Positions 46,235 through 55,565 of a stretch of DNA of 64,000 bases are shown one piece after another. Position 1 is the stretch's first letter. Every line of letters starts with the position of its first letter. The DNA is from Alphaproteobacteria bacterium. GTDB lineage: Bacteria > Pseudomonadota > Alphaproteobacteria > Reyranellales > Reyranellaceae. The position numbers and the translations under genes are program-made. The notes below the pieces were generated by a model. That model saw nothing but the letters and a program-made list of their open reading frames with translations, was not told the DNA's origin and ran no database searches. The DNA lies in contig JAFKFK010000019.1 in NCBI GenBank assembly GCA_017307275.1, positions 62,001 through 126,000 on the forward strand. The letters run 5' to 3'.

Positions 46235-47454
46235 CGCCCGCCTCTAACGTTCTCTTCGTGTCGCGCTACTTCTGGCCTGAACTCATCGGGTCTGCGCCGT
46301 TCAGTACGGATATCGCCGAATGGCTGACCCGACACGGCCGGCGCACGACGGTGGTGAGCGGCCTGCCGCACTATCCCGAACCGGAGGTGTTCCCGGCCTA
46401 CCGCGACGGAAAGTGCCGGCGCGAGATCGTGGGCGGCAGCACCATCGAACGGCTCCCCGTCGGTGCGCCAAGAGGCGGTGGTGCCCGCGCACGCATCGCC
46501 AACGAGGCCGAGTTCCTGCTGCGTGGTCTCGCCGCTCTGGTGACCGGCCGCATCGATCGCCATCCCATCGTGCTGGCGCTCTGCCCCTCCATTCTCTCCG
46601 TGGCCCTCGGCGTCGCCGCCAAGCGACGCAACGGTGTCTGTGTCGCCGTGGTGCACGACATCCAATCGGGCCTCGCCGAGAAGCTCGGCATGACCGGAGG
46701 CGGCGGTGGCCTCGCGCGCCTGATGCGGACGTGCGAACGGCTCGTTCTCAACCGCACCGATCTCGTGGTGGTTCTTTCTGCCGAGATGAAGGATCAGCTT
46801 CGCGGCATTGGCGTCACCGTGCCGATCGAGGTCGTGCCGCTCTGGGTGGATACCGACCAGATCAAGGTCGTGGAGCCCGTCTCGCGCAGCTCGCTGAAGG
46901 TCCTCTACAGCGGCAATCTCGGCCGCAAGCAGGGGCTGGGCCAGATCGTCGATCTGGCCGCCGAGCTCGCCGTCAGCCGGCCCGACATCGAGATCATCCT
47001 TCGCGGCAATGGCAGCCAGGGCCTGGAGCTCGCCGCCGAGATCAGCCGCCGGCGCCTCTCAAACGTGCATCTTACCGAGCTGCAGCCCAACGAGGCTCTG
47101 GGGCCCGCACTGGCCGCAGGCGATATCCATCTGGTGCCGCAGAATCCGGAAGCAGCGGCGTTCGCCGTACCGTCCAAGGTGTTCAACATCATGGCCGTCG
47201 GCCGACCCTTCGTCGCAACGGCACTACCGGGCAGCGTGCTTTGGGAGCTGCAACGCGAGAGCGGCGCTTTCCTTTGCGTGCCTCCCGATGAGCCGCTTGG
47301 CTTCGCCGAAGCTGTGTTACGCTTGGCCGACGATGCGTGGTTGCGGCGCGAACTTGGCCGCCGCGGCCGCGAGTTCGTCGAACTGAACTACGCCAAGCCG
47401 CGTGTTCTGGGTGCCTTCATGAGCCGGCTCGATGCCCTCACCGCGCACCGGTGA
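46231..47454 (+). CDS. Glycosyltransferase, GT4 family (WcaI-like)
   Basis: 407 residues. The N-terminus VLFVSRYFWPELIGSAPF and GLPHYPEPEVFPAYR follow the WcaI-type pattern; the C-terminal half has KVLYSGNLGRKQGL and PSKVFNIMAVGRPFVAT of the GT-B donor site. WcaI-like enzymes add a sugar to the growing lipid-linked repeat unit at the cytoplasmic face; the sugar here is not known. The ATG overlaps the kinase stop (ATGA), and the next gene starts 23 bases before its end. Confidence 0.9.
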   Translation: MTPASNVLFVSRYFWPELIGSAPFSTDIAEWLTRHGRRTTVVSGLPHYPEPEVFPAYRDGKCRREIVGGSTIERLPVGAPRGGGARARIANEAEFLLRGLAALVTGRIDRHPIVLALCPSILSVALGVAAKRRNGVCVAVVHDIQSGLAEKLGMTGGGGGLARLMRTCERLVLNRTDLVVVLSAEMKDQLRGIGVTVPIEVVPLWVDTDQIKVVEPVSRSSLKVLYSGNLGRKQGLGQIVDLAAELAVSRPDIEIILRGNGSQGLELAAEISRRRLSNVHLTELQPNEALGPALAAGDIHLVPQNPEAAAFAVPSKVFNIMAVGRPFVATALPGSVLWELQRESGAFLCVPPDEPLGFAEAVLRLADDAWLRRELGRRGREFVELNYAKPRVLGAFMSRLDALTAHR

Positions 47455-48655
47455 GGCCGCACCGCGTCGCGTTCTGGTCTTCGAGCCGGACGCCGAAGGC
47501 CATTCGCAGGAGTGGCTGCAGCATCTGATCGAGTTTGCAGCCGCCGACCGTAGCCGCCCCGCAATCTCCGTGGCGGCGCCCGAGAGACTGTGCCTGGCGC
47601 TTGCGCAATCGTTGCCCGCCGATGTGATGGGCAGGGTCGAGTTGAGGCCGCTCTCACCACAAGAACTGCGTTGGTGCACCGACCGGCGGCTCACGCTGGC
47701 GGCACTTGCCCGCTGGTGGACGATGCGAAGACATCTCCGTCACAGTGGAGCCGATAGCGGCTTCTTTCTGTCACTCGACCTGCTTGCACTGCCCTTGGCG
47801 TTCGGCCTCGGCGCCCAGGGCAAGACCTTATCCGGTATCCTGTTCCGCCCCTCCGTGCACTATGGCAGCTTCGACGGGCATCGCACGCATGGACGGGAAC
47901 GGTTGCGCGACGTGCGCAAGGACGTCCTCTACCGGCTAATGCTGCGCAATCCCGCACTCGAGCGGGTCTTGTCGCTCGATCCGTTCTTTCCAGCCCATGC
48001 CGGAAAGCACTACGCCAACGGCGGCAAGGTCGAGCATCTGCCGGATCCTGCGCACCCTGAGGCCAAGGCAGTCCCCGCGGGGAATGACAACGGTCCAAAG
48101 GACACCGACCGCATCACCTTCCTTCTGTTCGGCTATCTGACGGAACGCAAAGGACCTCTGGTCGTCCTCGACGCCCTCGAACGCCTCACTCCGTCCACCA
48201 CCGCGAAGATCGGCGTGGTGATGGCTGGCCGTGTCGATCCGGCGTTGCGCAGCCGCCTCGACGAGCGTTGCACACGCCTTGCTGCACTTCATCCGCAACT
48301 CCGGCTCAGCATCGAGGATCGTCGTCTCGATCAGGCCGAACTCGAGAGCCTGGTCCGCCGCAGCGATGTCGTGCTGGCCCCTTATCAACGCTTTGTCGGT
48401 TCGAGTGGCGTGCTGCTCTGGGCTGCACGCGCGGGCAAGCCCGTGCTGGCGCAGGCGTATGGCCTCGTCGGGCATCTGACACGCCAGCATCGTCTGGGGC
48501 TCTCCGTCGATTCATCAGATCCCGTCGCCGTCGCCGCCGCGATCACACAAATGGCACAGCTCGGGCCGTCGTCGTTCGTCGATCTTTCTGCGGCACGAGC
48601 CTTCGCAGCCTCTCAGACACCACAACGTTTTGCTGCAGCAGTGCTTGCAGCCTGA
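47432..48655 (+). CDS. Putative glycosyltransferase (GT-B fold)
   Basis: 407 residues. The N-terminal half has VLVFEPDAEGHSQEWLQHL; the C-terminal half FLLFGYLTERKGPLVVLDAL, RRSDVVLAPYQRFVGSSGVL and AARAGKPVLAQAYGLVGHL, which fit the GT4 donor-binding region. It probably adds one residue of the EPS repeat. The ATG at 47432 lies inside the preceding gene (23-base overlap), so translation is coupled. Similarity to any named enzyme is not clear. Confidence 0.82.
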   Translation: MPSPRTGEAAPRRVLVFEPDAEGHSQEWLQHLIEFAAADRSRPAISVAAPERLCLALAQSLPADVMGRVELRPLSPQELRWCTDRRLTLAALARWWTMRRHLRHSGADSGFFLSLDLLALPLAFGLGAQGKTLSGILFRPSVHYGSFDGHRTHGRERLRDVRKDVLYRLMLRNPALERVLSLDPFFPAHAGKHYANGGKVEHLPDPAHPEAKAVPAGNDNGPKDTDRITFLLFGYLTERKGPLVVLDALERLTPSTTAKIGVVMAGRVDPALRSRLDERCTRLAALHPQLRLSIEDRRLDQAELESLVRRSDVVLAPYQRFVGSSGVLLWAARAGKPVLAQAYGLVGHLTRQHRLGLSVDSSDPVAVAAAITQMAQLGPSSFVDLSAARAFAASQTPQRFAAAVLAA

Positions 48656-48668
48656 GAGCTGAAGCGGT

Positions 48669-48682
48669 CCCAGCTTGATCAC
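48669..48682 (+). promoter_or_regulatory. EPS-locus shared element, copy 4 (before the initiating transferase gene)
   Basis: CCCAGC-TTGATCAC, 68 bases before the ATG at 48751, and 13 bases after the preceding glycosyltransferase stop. Confidence 0.65.
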
Positions 48683-48750
48683 AACACCGGCGCGAGCCGA
48701 TGTAGAGAATCATCCCATATCGTCGAGACCCGCCCCGCACGGAGCCTCTG

Positions 48751-50265
48751 ATGAACTCTCGCGACAAGTCGCAATCGGCCACGCTTCCGATGGCGCAATC
48801 TCTTCCCGGCGATGCTGTCGCTGGCACTGCTAATGCGTCAGCACCGCTGCTCGGCGCCGGCGGCCGCACGATCTCCGAAGCGATCGTGACGCGCCTCGTG
48901 GCGACGTTCGATGGCGCCTGCATTCTCGGAACTGGATTCGCCGCCATGCATTGGCGCAGTGCGTCCATCGACTGGCATCTCGAAGCGTTGGTCGTGTTGC
49001 TCGGTACCGTGCTTGGCCTCAATTTTCTGCATCTGTCCGGCGCACATCGCTTCGCGCAGTTTTCTCATCTCGACAGTTCGTTGGGCCGCATGCTGTTCGG
49101 CTGGCTGGGCACACTCGCCGCCTTGTTCCTGGCTGCCCTGCTTATCGAACCCATCAGTGCCGCCGACGGCTCGTGGATCGCAGCCTGGTTCGCCGGCAGC
49201 GTCATCCTCCTGGGCGCCGGCCGTGTCGCATTGCGCCGGCTGATGCAGCGCTGGGCGGACGAAGGCCGGCTGGGCGAGCGCATTGCAGTTGTCGGTGCAG
49301 GGCCAATCGCCCAGCATCTGCTGCGCAACCTGAACGGCACGCCGGCAACATCGAACCTGCGTGTTGTCGGCGTTTACGACGACGAGGCCGAGACCTTGCC
49401 GCGCCGCTGCATGGGCCACGATATCCTCGGCCGTGTCGACGATCTGGTCAGCGATGTCCGCCGTTATGGCATCGACACGGTGATCGTCGCACTGCCCCTT
49501 GGCGCCGATCACCAGCTCGTCGAAACGCTCAACAAGCTGGCCCTCACGCCGGTCGATGTCCGGCTCTGCCCTGACGCCTTCGGCCTGCAGCTCGGCACGG
49601 TCTCCGTGAGCCATATCGGTGGCCACACGTTCCTCAATGCCATCGACCGTCCCCTGCGCGACTGGCGATGGATTGCCAAGAGCATCGAGGACAGGCTGGT
49701 CGCGGCCGGCATCGTCGCCTTGATCTCGCCGCTCCTATTGGCGATCGCCGTCCTGATCAAGCTCGACAGTCCGGGCCCGGTGTTCTTCCGCCAGAAGCGC
49801 TACGGCTTCAACAATCAGCTGATCGAGGTGTGGAAGTTCCGCACCATGTACCACGAGCAGAGCGACGCGAATGCCGAGCAGCTCACGCGGCGAGACGACC
49901 CGCGCATCACCCGCTTCGGCGCCTTCCTCCGTCGCACGAGCCTCGACGAGCTTCCGCAATTCCTGAACGTGCTGCGCGGCGACATGTCGGTCGTCGGTCC
50001 GCGTCCGCACGCTACGGCCGCGAAGGCCGGAACGCTCCTCTATCAAGAGGCGGTCAAATACTATGATGCCCGTCATCGCGTGAAACCGGGCATCACCGGC
50101 TGGGCCCAAGTCAATGGTTGGCGGGGCGAGACCGACACCGTCGAGCAAATACGAAAGCGTGTCGAGCATGACCTCTACTACATCGAGCATTGGTCGATCG
50201 GCTTCGACCTCAAGATCATCTTCCGCACCGCGTTTGGCGGCTTCACTGGCCGCAACGCCTTCTGA
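48751..50265 (+). CDS. Undecaprenyl-phosphate glycosyl-1-phosphate transferase (WcaJ/ExoY type)
   Basis: 504 residues. Four or five membrane helices in the first ~150 residues and a CoA-binding-like domain ([18 protein letters not shown]) precede the catalytic bacterial-sugar-transferase domain: [44 protein letters not shown] with the Asp-Glu dyad, and VGPRPHA. It starts repeat-unit synthesis by placing a hexose-1-phosphate, usually glucose or galactose, on undecaprenyl phosphate in the inner membrane. GGAG stands 9 bases before the ATG. Confidence 0.95.
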   Translation: MNSRDKSQSATLPMAQSLPGDAVAGTANASAPLLGAGGRTISEAIVTRLVATFDGACILGTGFAAMHWRSASIDWHLEALVVLLGTVLGLNFLHLSGAHRFAQFSHLDSSLGRMLFGWLGTLAALFLAALLIEPISAADGSWIAAWFAGSVILLGAGRVALRRLMQRWADEGRLGERIAVVGAGPIAQHLLRNLNGTPATSNLRVVGVYDDEAETLPRRCMGHDILGRVDDLVSDVRRYGIDTVIVALPLGADHQLVETLNKLALTPVDVRLCPDAFGLQLGTVSVSHIGGHTFLNAIDRPLRDWRWIAKSIEDRLVAAGIVALISPLLLAIAVLIKLDSPGPVFFRQKRYGFNNQLIEVWKFRTMYHEQSDANAEQLTRRDDPRITRFGAFLRRTSLDELPQFLNVLRGDMSVVGPRPHATAAKAGTLLYQEAVKYYDARHRVKPGITGWAQVNGWRGETDTVEQIRKRVEHDLYYIEHWSIGFDLKIIFRTAFGGFTGRNAF

Positions 50266-50272
50266 GGCGCTC

Positions 50273-51472
50273 TTGGGGCGGCCACCGCGTTGCCTCTGGC
50301 TGACGCTCGCGGACCCTGAACCGCGCCACAACGGCCAGTTCGTCTACTCGGGCGGGCTGATCGACGCGATGCGTTCGGCCGGTTGCGAAGTCGAGGTTCT
50401 CGGTCTGCGTCGCGCCGAATCGCACAAGGGTAATGGCTGGCGCGAAGACCATATCGTCTGGTGGCTGCCGGACGACACGCCTCATTCGCATTGGGGAAGT
50501 CTCACCTCGGCCCTGCCGCACATCGCTTATCGCTGCCGCACCCTGGGCATGCGCCGCACGCTCGACGAGCTGCTGCACTACGGAGAATGGGATGGGGTCG
50601 TCTTCGACGGGATCTCCGTCGGCTGGGCACTGCCGCGCGTACTTGACCATTATGCCGGCCACCCCGACAGGCCACGGCTGATCTATGTCTCGCACAATCA
50701 CGAGGAGAGCGTGCGGGCGCAGATTGCCGAGAGCCAACCGTTGTTCCTGAAACGGCAAGCGGTGCGCCTCGACGCGCTCAAAGTGTCATGGCTGGAGCGC
50801 GACCTGGTCGACGCAGTCGATTTCGTGACGGCCATCACACCGGAGGATCTCTCCCTGTATCGGCGTCGGCGCTGCGACAAGCCGATGGGCGTCGTGACAC
50901 CGGGCTACTGCGGCCGGCGCATCGAGAAGCGGCATATCTCGGAGGATCTGCCGCGTCGTGCCGTCATCGTCGGCAGCTACGACTGGATCGCCAAGCGCAT
51001 GAACCTGGCCGAGTTCGTCGACATCGCCGATCCGATGTTCACCGCGGCAGAAGCCGAACTGCAGGCCGTCGGCAGTGCCGACGAAACGTTCCTGAGCCAA
51101 CTTCGCCAGCGGGCCAGCGCCACCGAATTCACCGGTACGGTTCCCGAGATCGGCCCCTTTCTCGACCAGGCCCGCATCGCCATCGTGCCCGAGCGCAACG
51201 GCGGCGGCTTCAAGCTCAAGGTCCTGGAGTACGTCTTCAACCGCGTGCCGGTGTTCGCCCTGACGGGCTCCTTCGCGGGCGTTCCGCTGCGCCACAACGA
51301 CAGCGTCATGCTGTTTCCCGATCACGCGGCCCTCGCGCACGGCGTGCTCGAAGCGATCGACGACCTCGATCTGCTGAACCGGCTGCAGGAACGAGCCTTC
51401 GCCGCGTGTCGCGACCAGTTCGACTGGTCGAGCCGCGGCCGCCAGATCCTGTCGGCAATCACCGAGCCATGA
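50273..51472 (+). CDS. Glycosyltransferase, GT4-like, TTG start
   Basis: 399 residues. N-terminal CLWLTLADPEPRHNGQFVYS and YSGGLIDAMRSAGCEVEVLG, then LIYVSHNHEESVR, and the C-terminal IVPERNGGGFKLKVLEYVFN and RVPVFALTGSFAGVP of GT1/GT4-type enzymes. It likely extends the EPS repeat unit. The proposed start is TTG at 50273, just after the wcaJ-type stop, with TGAGGCG as ribosome site; ATG codons further upstream would overlap the previous gene by nearly 100 bases. The stop overlaps the next ATG. Confidence 0.82.
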   Translation: MGRPPRCLWLTLADPEPRHNGQFVYSGGLIDAMRSAGCEVEVLGLRRAESHKGNGWREDHIVWWLPDDTPHSHWGSLTSALPHIAYRCRTLGMRRTLDELLHYGEWDGVVFDGISVGWALPRVLDHYAGHPDRPRLIYVSHNHEESVRAQIAESQPLFLKRQAVRLDALKVSWLERDLVDAVDFVTAITPEDLSLYRRRRCDKPMGVVTPGYCGRRIEKRHISEDLPRRAVIVGSYDWIAKRMNLAEFVDIADPMFTAAEAELQAVGSADETFLSQLRQRASATEFTGTVPEIGPFLDQARIAIVPERNGGGFKLKVLEYVFNRVPVFALTGSFAGVPLRHNDSVMLFPDHAALAHGVLEAIDDLDLLNRLQERAFAACRDQFDWSSRGRQILSAITEP

Positions 51473-52806
51473 CCGCGGCGACGATACATTTCGAAGCACC
51501 TGCCCGGCGCCTGACCGGCTTCGATCTGGCGCTGATCGCGCTCTTCCTGCTGGGGCTCTACCTCGGCGTTTCCCTTCAGATCACGGCCAAGATCCCTCTC
51601 ACCTGCGCCCCGTCGGGCCTCGCCGGCTTGATCCTGCTATGGCGTCGCCGCGACGACATCCAGCCGCGCCATCTCGCCGGCCTGCTCGGCGTCGTGGCGC
51701 TCTACCTCGTCTGGATCCTGCTAGCGACCAATCTCGCCTTCCTCAGCAAGCGATTCACGGGACTCGTGCAGCTCACTTACGGGCTGGTGATTGGATACGG
51801 CCTGTTCCTGACCTTGCTTCGCGCCGAACGGCGGCAGCTCGCCAACATCCTGCTGGGCTTCTGCTTGTTCATCATCGTCGGCTGTCTGCTCGAAAGCCAT
51901 ACCGGCCTGCGCGCTGTCAGCGACAAGATACGCGAGAAGATTTACGACTCCGGTGTCGTCTACGACGCCGATCTTCGCGACCAGCTTCTCTATGGCCGCA
52001 TCAGGCCGAAACTCTTCACCTCCGAGCCATCGGCCGTAACCTTCGCCTATACGCACTACTGCTCGATCTGGCTGGTGGTCAGCCCCTGGCGTTGGAAACT
52101 CCTGATCTATCTTGGGCTAGTGGGCCTCGCGATGGTCGTGCTGCCAGGGCCGACCCTGGTCCTCATGCTGTTGCTGATGATCCCCTATCTCGTCCTGCTC
52201 TCAGGATCGAACAGCCGACGCTCGACGACCCGGCTCATCGGCATGATCGCGCTTTCCGTCGTGGTGCTGGGAATCACCGTGGTCGTCGGACAAACCCTGT
52301 TTGCGGCGCGACTGGCCGAGCTGTCGCGCGGCGAGGACGCGAGCTTCTTCTATCGCTTCACCGGCCCGATGCTGGTCACGTTCGATATGTTCCGCAACTT
52401 CCCCATCGCCGGCGCAGGCCTCACCGGCGAGCCCTTCATCACCGACAACGTGATGAACGTTTACATGAACTCGCCTTCCTTCCAGTCCGCCTGGCGCATC
52501 AGCCGCATCGGCGACGTGCTGACCAACTACTTCTGGCTGCACTGGATCTATCTCGGCCTAGTGGGTGGCGTGGTCATGTTTGCCGCCCTTTCCGCCTGGC
52601 TGCGGATGCTGGGCGTGCCGAGCGTGCTCTACTGCTGGGCGGTGTGGCTGATCCTGGGACAGGCTTCGGGCTCCTATGTCGGCCCCAAGACCTGGGCGGT
52701 GCTGCTGATTGCGGCCGGCACCTCGATCCTCAGCGTTCGCGCCGTTCGCGAGCGGCATACCGCGCCGCGCTGGCAATCCGTCGTTCCTGCGAGGTTTGCA
52801 ACATGA
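51469..52806 (+). CDS. O-antigen ligase / Wzy polymerase-like membrane protein
   Basis: 445 residues, about 10-12 membrane helices, such as LIALFLLGLYLGVSLQI and LIYLGLVGLAMVVLPG, with a large loop around residues 135-185. The RFTGPMLVTFDMFRNFPIAGAG segment is typical of the Wzy_C/O-antigen-ligase family. In this locus the likely task is polymerisation of lipid-linked repeat units at the periplasmic face. ATGA overlaps on both sides place it firmly in the operon. Polymerase and ligase cannot be told apart by sequence. Confidence 0.85.
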   Translation: MTAATIHFEAPARRLTGFDLALIALFLLGLYLGVSLQITAKIPLTCAPSGLAGLILLWRRRDDIQPRHLAGLLGVVALYLVWILLATNLAFLSKRFTGLVQLTYGLVIGYGLFLTLLRAERRQLANILLGFCLFIIVGCLLESHTGLRAVSDKIREKIYDSGVVYDADLRDQLLYGRIRPKLFTSEPSAVTFAYTHYCSIWLVVSPWRWKLLIYLGLVGLAMVVLPGPTLVLMLLLMIPYLVLLSGSNSRRSTTRLIGMIALSVVVLGITVVVGQTLFAARLAELSRGEDASFFYRFTGPMLVTFDMFRNFPIAGAGLTGEPFITDNVMNVYMNSPSFQSAWRISRIGDVLTNYFWLHWIYLGLVGGVVMFAALSAWLRMLGVPSVLYCWAVWLILGQASGSYVGPKTWAVLLIAAGTSILSVRAVRERHTAPRWQSVVPARFAT

Positions 52807-54089
52807 ACCCGATCGACATGCAGCGGCGCGGGCTGATGGGCGTTGGCGCTGGCTTGGCACTCGCCGGTCTGCCCGCGGCGGCCTCGGCGCAACCCCAGGC
52901 GCAACGGCCACAGCAGCAACCTCCCCGCCAGATGCTGTCGGCGGCTACCTTCGGTGCGCGTGGCGACGGCGTGGCGGACGACACGGCCGCCCTGCAGGCC
53001 GCGATCAACGCTGCCTTCGCCCCCGACGGTCCGGCCTTTCTGGTCATTCCGCCGGGCACGTATCGCATCACGCGCACACTTCGCTTCACGACCCAGCGCG
53101 GCGAGAAGGGCAACATCACGCGCAACCACGGTATCCTGGCGCACGGCGCGCGGCTGCAGTCGGCGATCACCAACGGCGGCAATATCCTGGAGATCGTCAG
53201 CGAGTCCACCGTCCGGTTCCTGCTCGTCGAAGGGCTCGACATTTCGGGCAATGGCCGTGAAGGCCACGGCGTCCTGGTCGAGTGCGAGTATCAGGATCAC
53301 TACCTGTACAATTTTTGCCTGCGCGACATCTCGGTTCAGGGCTGTGGTGGCGACGGCTGCCGCATGATGGGGAACGTCTTCGAGGGCCAGTTGATCAATG
53401 TCTACCTGCGCGACAATCAGCAGAACGGCCTGACCCTGGGCCATGGTGCGAAGGCCGGCATCCTTTCGGCGATTCACGTCTTCGGCTCGGTGTTCGGTCA
53501 GAACGGGCAGTATGGTGTCGCCATGGTGAATGGCTGCTACGACGCTGCCTTCCACGGCTGCTACTTCCTGCTGAACGGCCGGCACGGGCTCGCGGCGCTC
53601 AACGGCTGCACGCTGCTCTCGAACTGCGGTTTCGAGAACAATCACGAGGCGGCCTCTTCGTTCGACAAGGGTGGTGCCGGGATCTGGCTGCAGGGCTTCG
53701 GCACCATGGTCGGCTGTACGGCCTATTCCATGTTCAAGCAGAAGCGGCTGATCGATGCCTATGTCGTGGGCCAGTTCGTGATGATCGGCTGCTCTGGCAG
53801 CGGTGATGCTGCCGCCAAGAATGCGGGCCTCGCGCGACTCGACGGCGACCCCAAGAAGGGTCGCGCGACTGTGATCGCGCCAAGCGGCAATGTCGAATAT
53901 GTGAAGGATTTCGACGCCCTCGAAATCTCTGCGAAGGATGGCGGCGGCGTGCGGTTCGGCGCGAACTGGCAGAGCCCCAATCTCGCCCGCCTCGGCGACT
54001 ATCGCCTCTGGGTCGACCGCAAGGGGCGGCTAAGGCTCAAGAACGGCGCGCCGGCGTCGGACGAGGATGGCAACGCGGTGGGCGCCTGA
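52803..54089 (+). CDS. Secreted right-handed beta-helix protein (pectate-lyase-3 type), Tat-like signal
   Basis: 428 residues. A twin-arginine-like signal (MQRRGLMGVGAGLALAGLP, cleavage near AASA) is followed by a Gln/Pro-rich linker. The N-cap motif ATFGARGDGVADDTAALQAA is that of pectate-lyase-3/tailspike-type helices. Repeated short beta-strand turns follow (GLDISGNGREGHGVLVE; VYLRDNQQNGLTLGHG; HGCYFLLNGRHGLAAL). It could be a lyase, hydrolase or epimerase acting on the polymer in the periplasm, as AlgG/AlgL-like proteins do in other systems; no catalytic residues can be named. The last 60 bases overlap the convergent wzx gene. Confidence 0.85.
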   Translation: MNPIDMQRRGLMGVGAGLALAGLPAAASAQPQAQRPQQQPPRQMLSAATFGARGDGVADDTAALQAAINAAFAPDGPAFLVIPPGTYRITRTLRFTTQRGEKGNITRNHGILAHGARLQSAITNGGNILEIVSESTVRFLLVEGLDISGNGREGHGVLVECEYQDHYLYNFCLRDISVQGCGGDGCRMMGNVFEGQLINVYLRDNQQNGLTLGHGAKAGILSAIHVFGSVFGQNGQYGVAMVNGCYDAAFHGCYFLLNGRHGLAALNGCTLLSNCGFENNHEAASSFDKGGAGIWLQGFGTMVGCTAYSMFKQKRLIDAYVVGQFVMIGCSGSGDAAAKNAGLARLDGDPKKGRATVIAPSGNVEYVKDFDALEISAKDGGGVRFGANWQSPNLARLGDYRLWVDRKGRLRLKNGAPASDEDGNAVGA

Positions 54090-55565
54090 ACGTATCTCGC
54101 GCCGCGTTTCCGGCCAGAGCAACAGCACGAGCACGATGACCGCCGAGGCGGCGGCGCCGACGGCCGTCACGGATTCGAGCGAGAGGTTACGCGGCACACA
54201 GGCCCGTACGAATGCCACCGTTCCCGCAGCGACAAGGGCAGCCGATGCCGGCGGCGCGATCGCCCGCCAGACATCGAGGTTGCGGACCGGACCGTGCAGG
54301 GTAGCGAGCCAGAACGAAAGCGGCGTGCGCAACGCCAGACCGGCAACCGCCAGCGCGGCCGCGACGCCCTCGCCTCCCCAGGGCAGCCCGGCACCGATCG
54401 CTGCCAGGCAAATCCCGGCGTCGATCAACGTCGCCCGCAACAGCTCTGCCGTGCGGCCTTGCGTTAGGTAGAGCAGGCCCATGGTCAGCAGCACCGGCAG
54501 GAAGATCGCCGACACGCTGAACAGCGCAGCGAGCGGCACGGCGGCTGTCCATGATGGGCCGAACAGGATCTCGACCATCCAGTCGGCTGTCAGTGCCGCG
54601 ACGGCGAAGACCGGCATGGTGAGCAGGCCGAGCTTCTGCACGATCTGGCGGAACATGGCGCGATAGCGGTCCGGCTGGTCGACGAGCCGGCTCAGGGCCG
54701 GCATCCCGGCGGCATAGACCGGCGCATTGATGGTGTTCACCGGCAGCAGCAGGAGGCGCGTCGTGCGCTCGTAGAGGCCTAGCGCCGCCGGTCCCCACAG
54801 CCAGCCGATCATGATCTGGTCGAAGCTGCGCGCTATGGCCGTGGCGAGGCCGCTGGCGGTCACGGATACTCCAAAGTGCAGCAGGCCGCCCAGCTCGGGA
54901 GCTGCCGCCGGTCGGGACGGCCGCCAGCGGCAGACGACCCAGCTTCCAATCATGAGGATGCCGGGCGTGACGAGCCGCTGGGCGACCAGGGCCCAGTAAC
55001 CCTCGCCTGCCAGAGCGAGGCCGATGGCCGCGGCATAGCCTGCATAGTCGGCGGTGGTTTCCAGGCCGGCAATGGCCGCAAACCGCATCTGGCGGCGCAG
55101 CAAGGCCCAGTGCTGGACCGTAAGGCCGCTCATCGCAAAGCCGAGGGCCAGCCAGCGAGCCACCGATGTGAGCTCCGGTTGGCCGTAGAAAGCCGCCAGC
55201 AGCGGCGCCACCAGAACCAAGACGAGCGCCAGCAACGCCCCGGCGGCAGCGTTGATCCAGAACAGCGCCGAGACCTGCGCATGCGTGAGATCGGTCTTCT
55301 GGATGGTGGCCGCGGAAAGGCCGAGTTCCTTCAGCAGGTCGAGCACCAGCCCGACCGCCGCAACCATCGCCAGGAGACCGAAGGCGGAGGGTGGCAGCAG
55401 GCGGGCCAGCACGACGAGCGTGACGACCTGCCCCAGCACGCGCACACCCTGCGCGCCCATGAGCAGCGCGCCGCCGCGGCGCGATCGTCGACTGAGATCG
55501 GCGTCGAGATGACCTGTCGCGAGCTCCGTCTCAGGCGACGGCGCGGCGCGTCTCGGAGGCGACAT
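54030..55565 (-). CDS. Wzx-type flippase (MOP superfamily, polysaccharide transporter)
   Basis: 511 residues, about 12-14 membrane helices. ALLMGAQGVRVLGQVVTLVV and LARLLPPSAFGLLAMVAAV match the WzxC-type oligosaccharide flippase start, and SFDQIMIGWLWGPAALGLYE the second half. It moves undecaprenyl-linked repeat units across the inner membrane. It is transcribed after gmd and fcl on the minus strand; its start overlaps the fcl 3' end by 35 bases. Its 3' end runs 60 bases into the beta-helix gene on the other strand. Confidence 0.92.
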   Translation of the reverse strand: MSPPRRAAPSPETELATGHLDADLSRRSRRGGALLMGAQGVRVLGQVVTLVVLARLLPPSAFGLLAMVAAVGLVLDLLKELGLSAATIQKTDLTHAQVSALFWINAAAGALLALVLVLVAPLLAAFYGQPELTSVARWLALGFAMSGLTVQHWALLRRQMRFAAIAGLETTADYAGYAAAIGLALAGEGYWALVAQRLVTPGILMIGSWVVCRWRPSRPAAAPELGGLLHFGVSVTASGLATAIARSFDQIMIGWLWGPAALGLYERTTRLLLLPVNTINAPVYAAGMPALSRLVDQPDRYRAMFRQIVQKLGLLTMPVFAVAALTADWMVEILFGPSWTAAVPLAALFSVSAIFLPVLLTMGLLYLTQGRTAELLRATLIDAGICLAAIGAGLPWGGEGVAAALAVAGLALRTPLSFWLATLHGPVRNLDVWRAIAPPASAALVAAGTVAFVRACVPRNLSLESVTAVGAAASAVIVLVLLLWPETRREIRSGAHRVAILVRRRRAVLEP

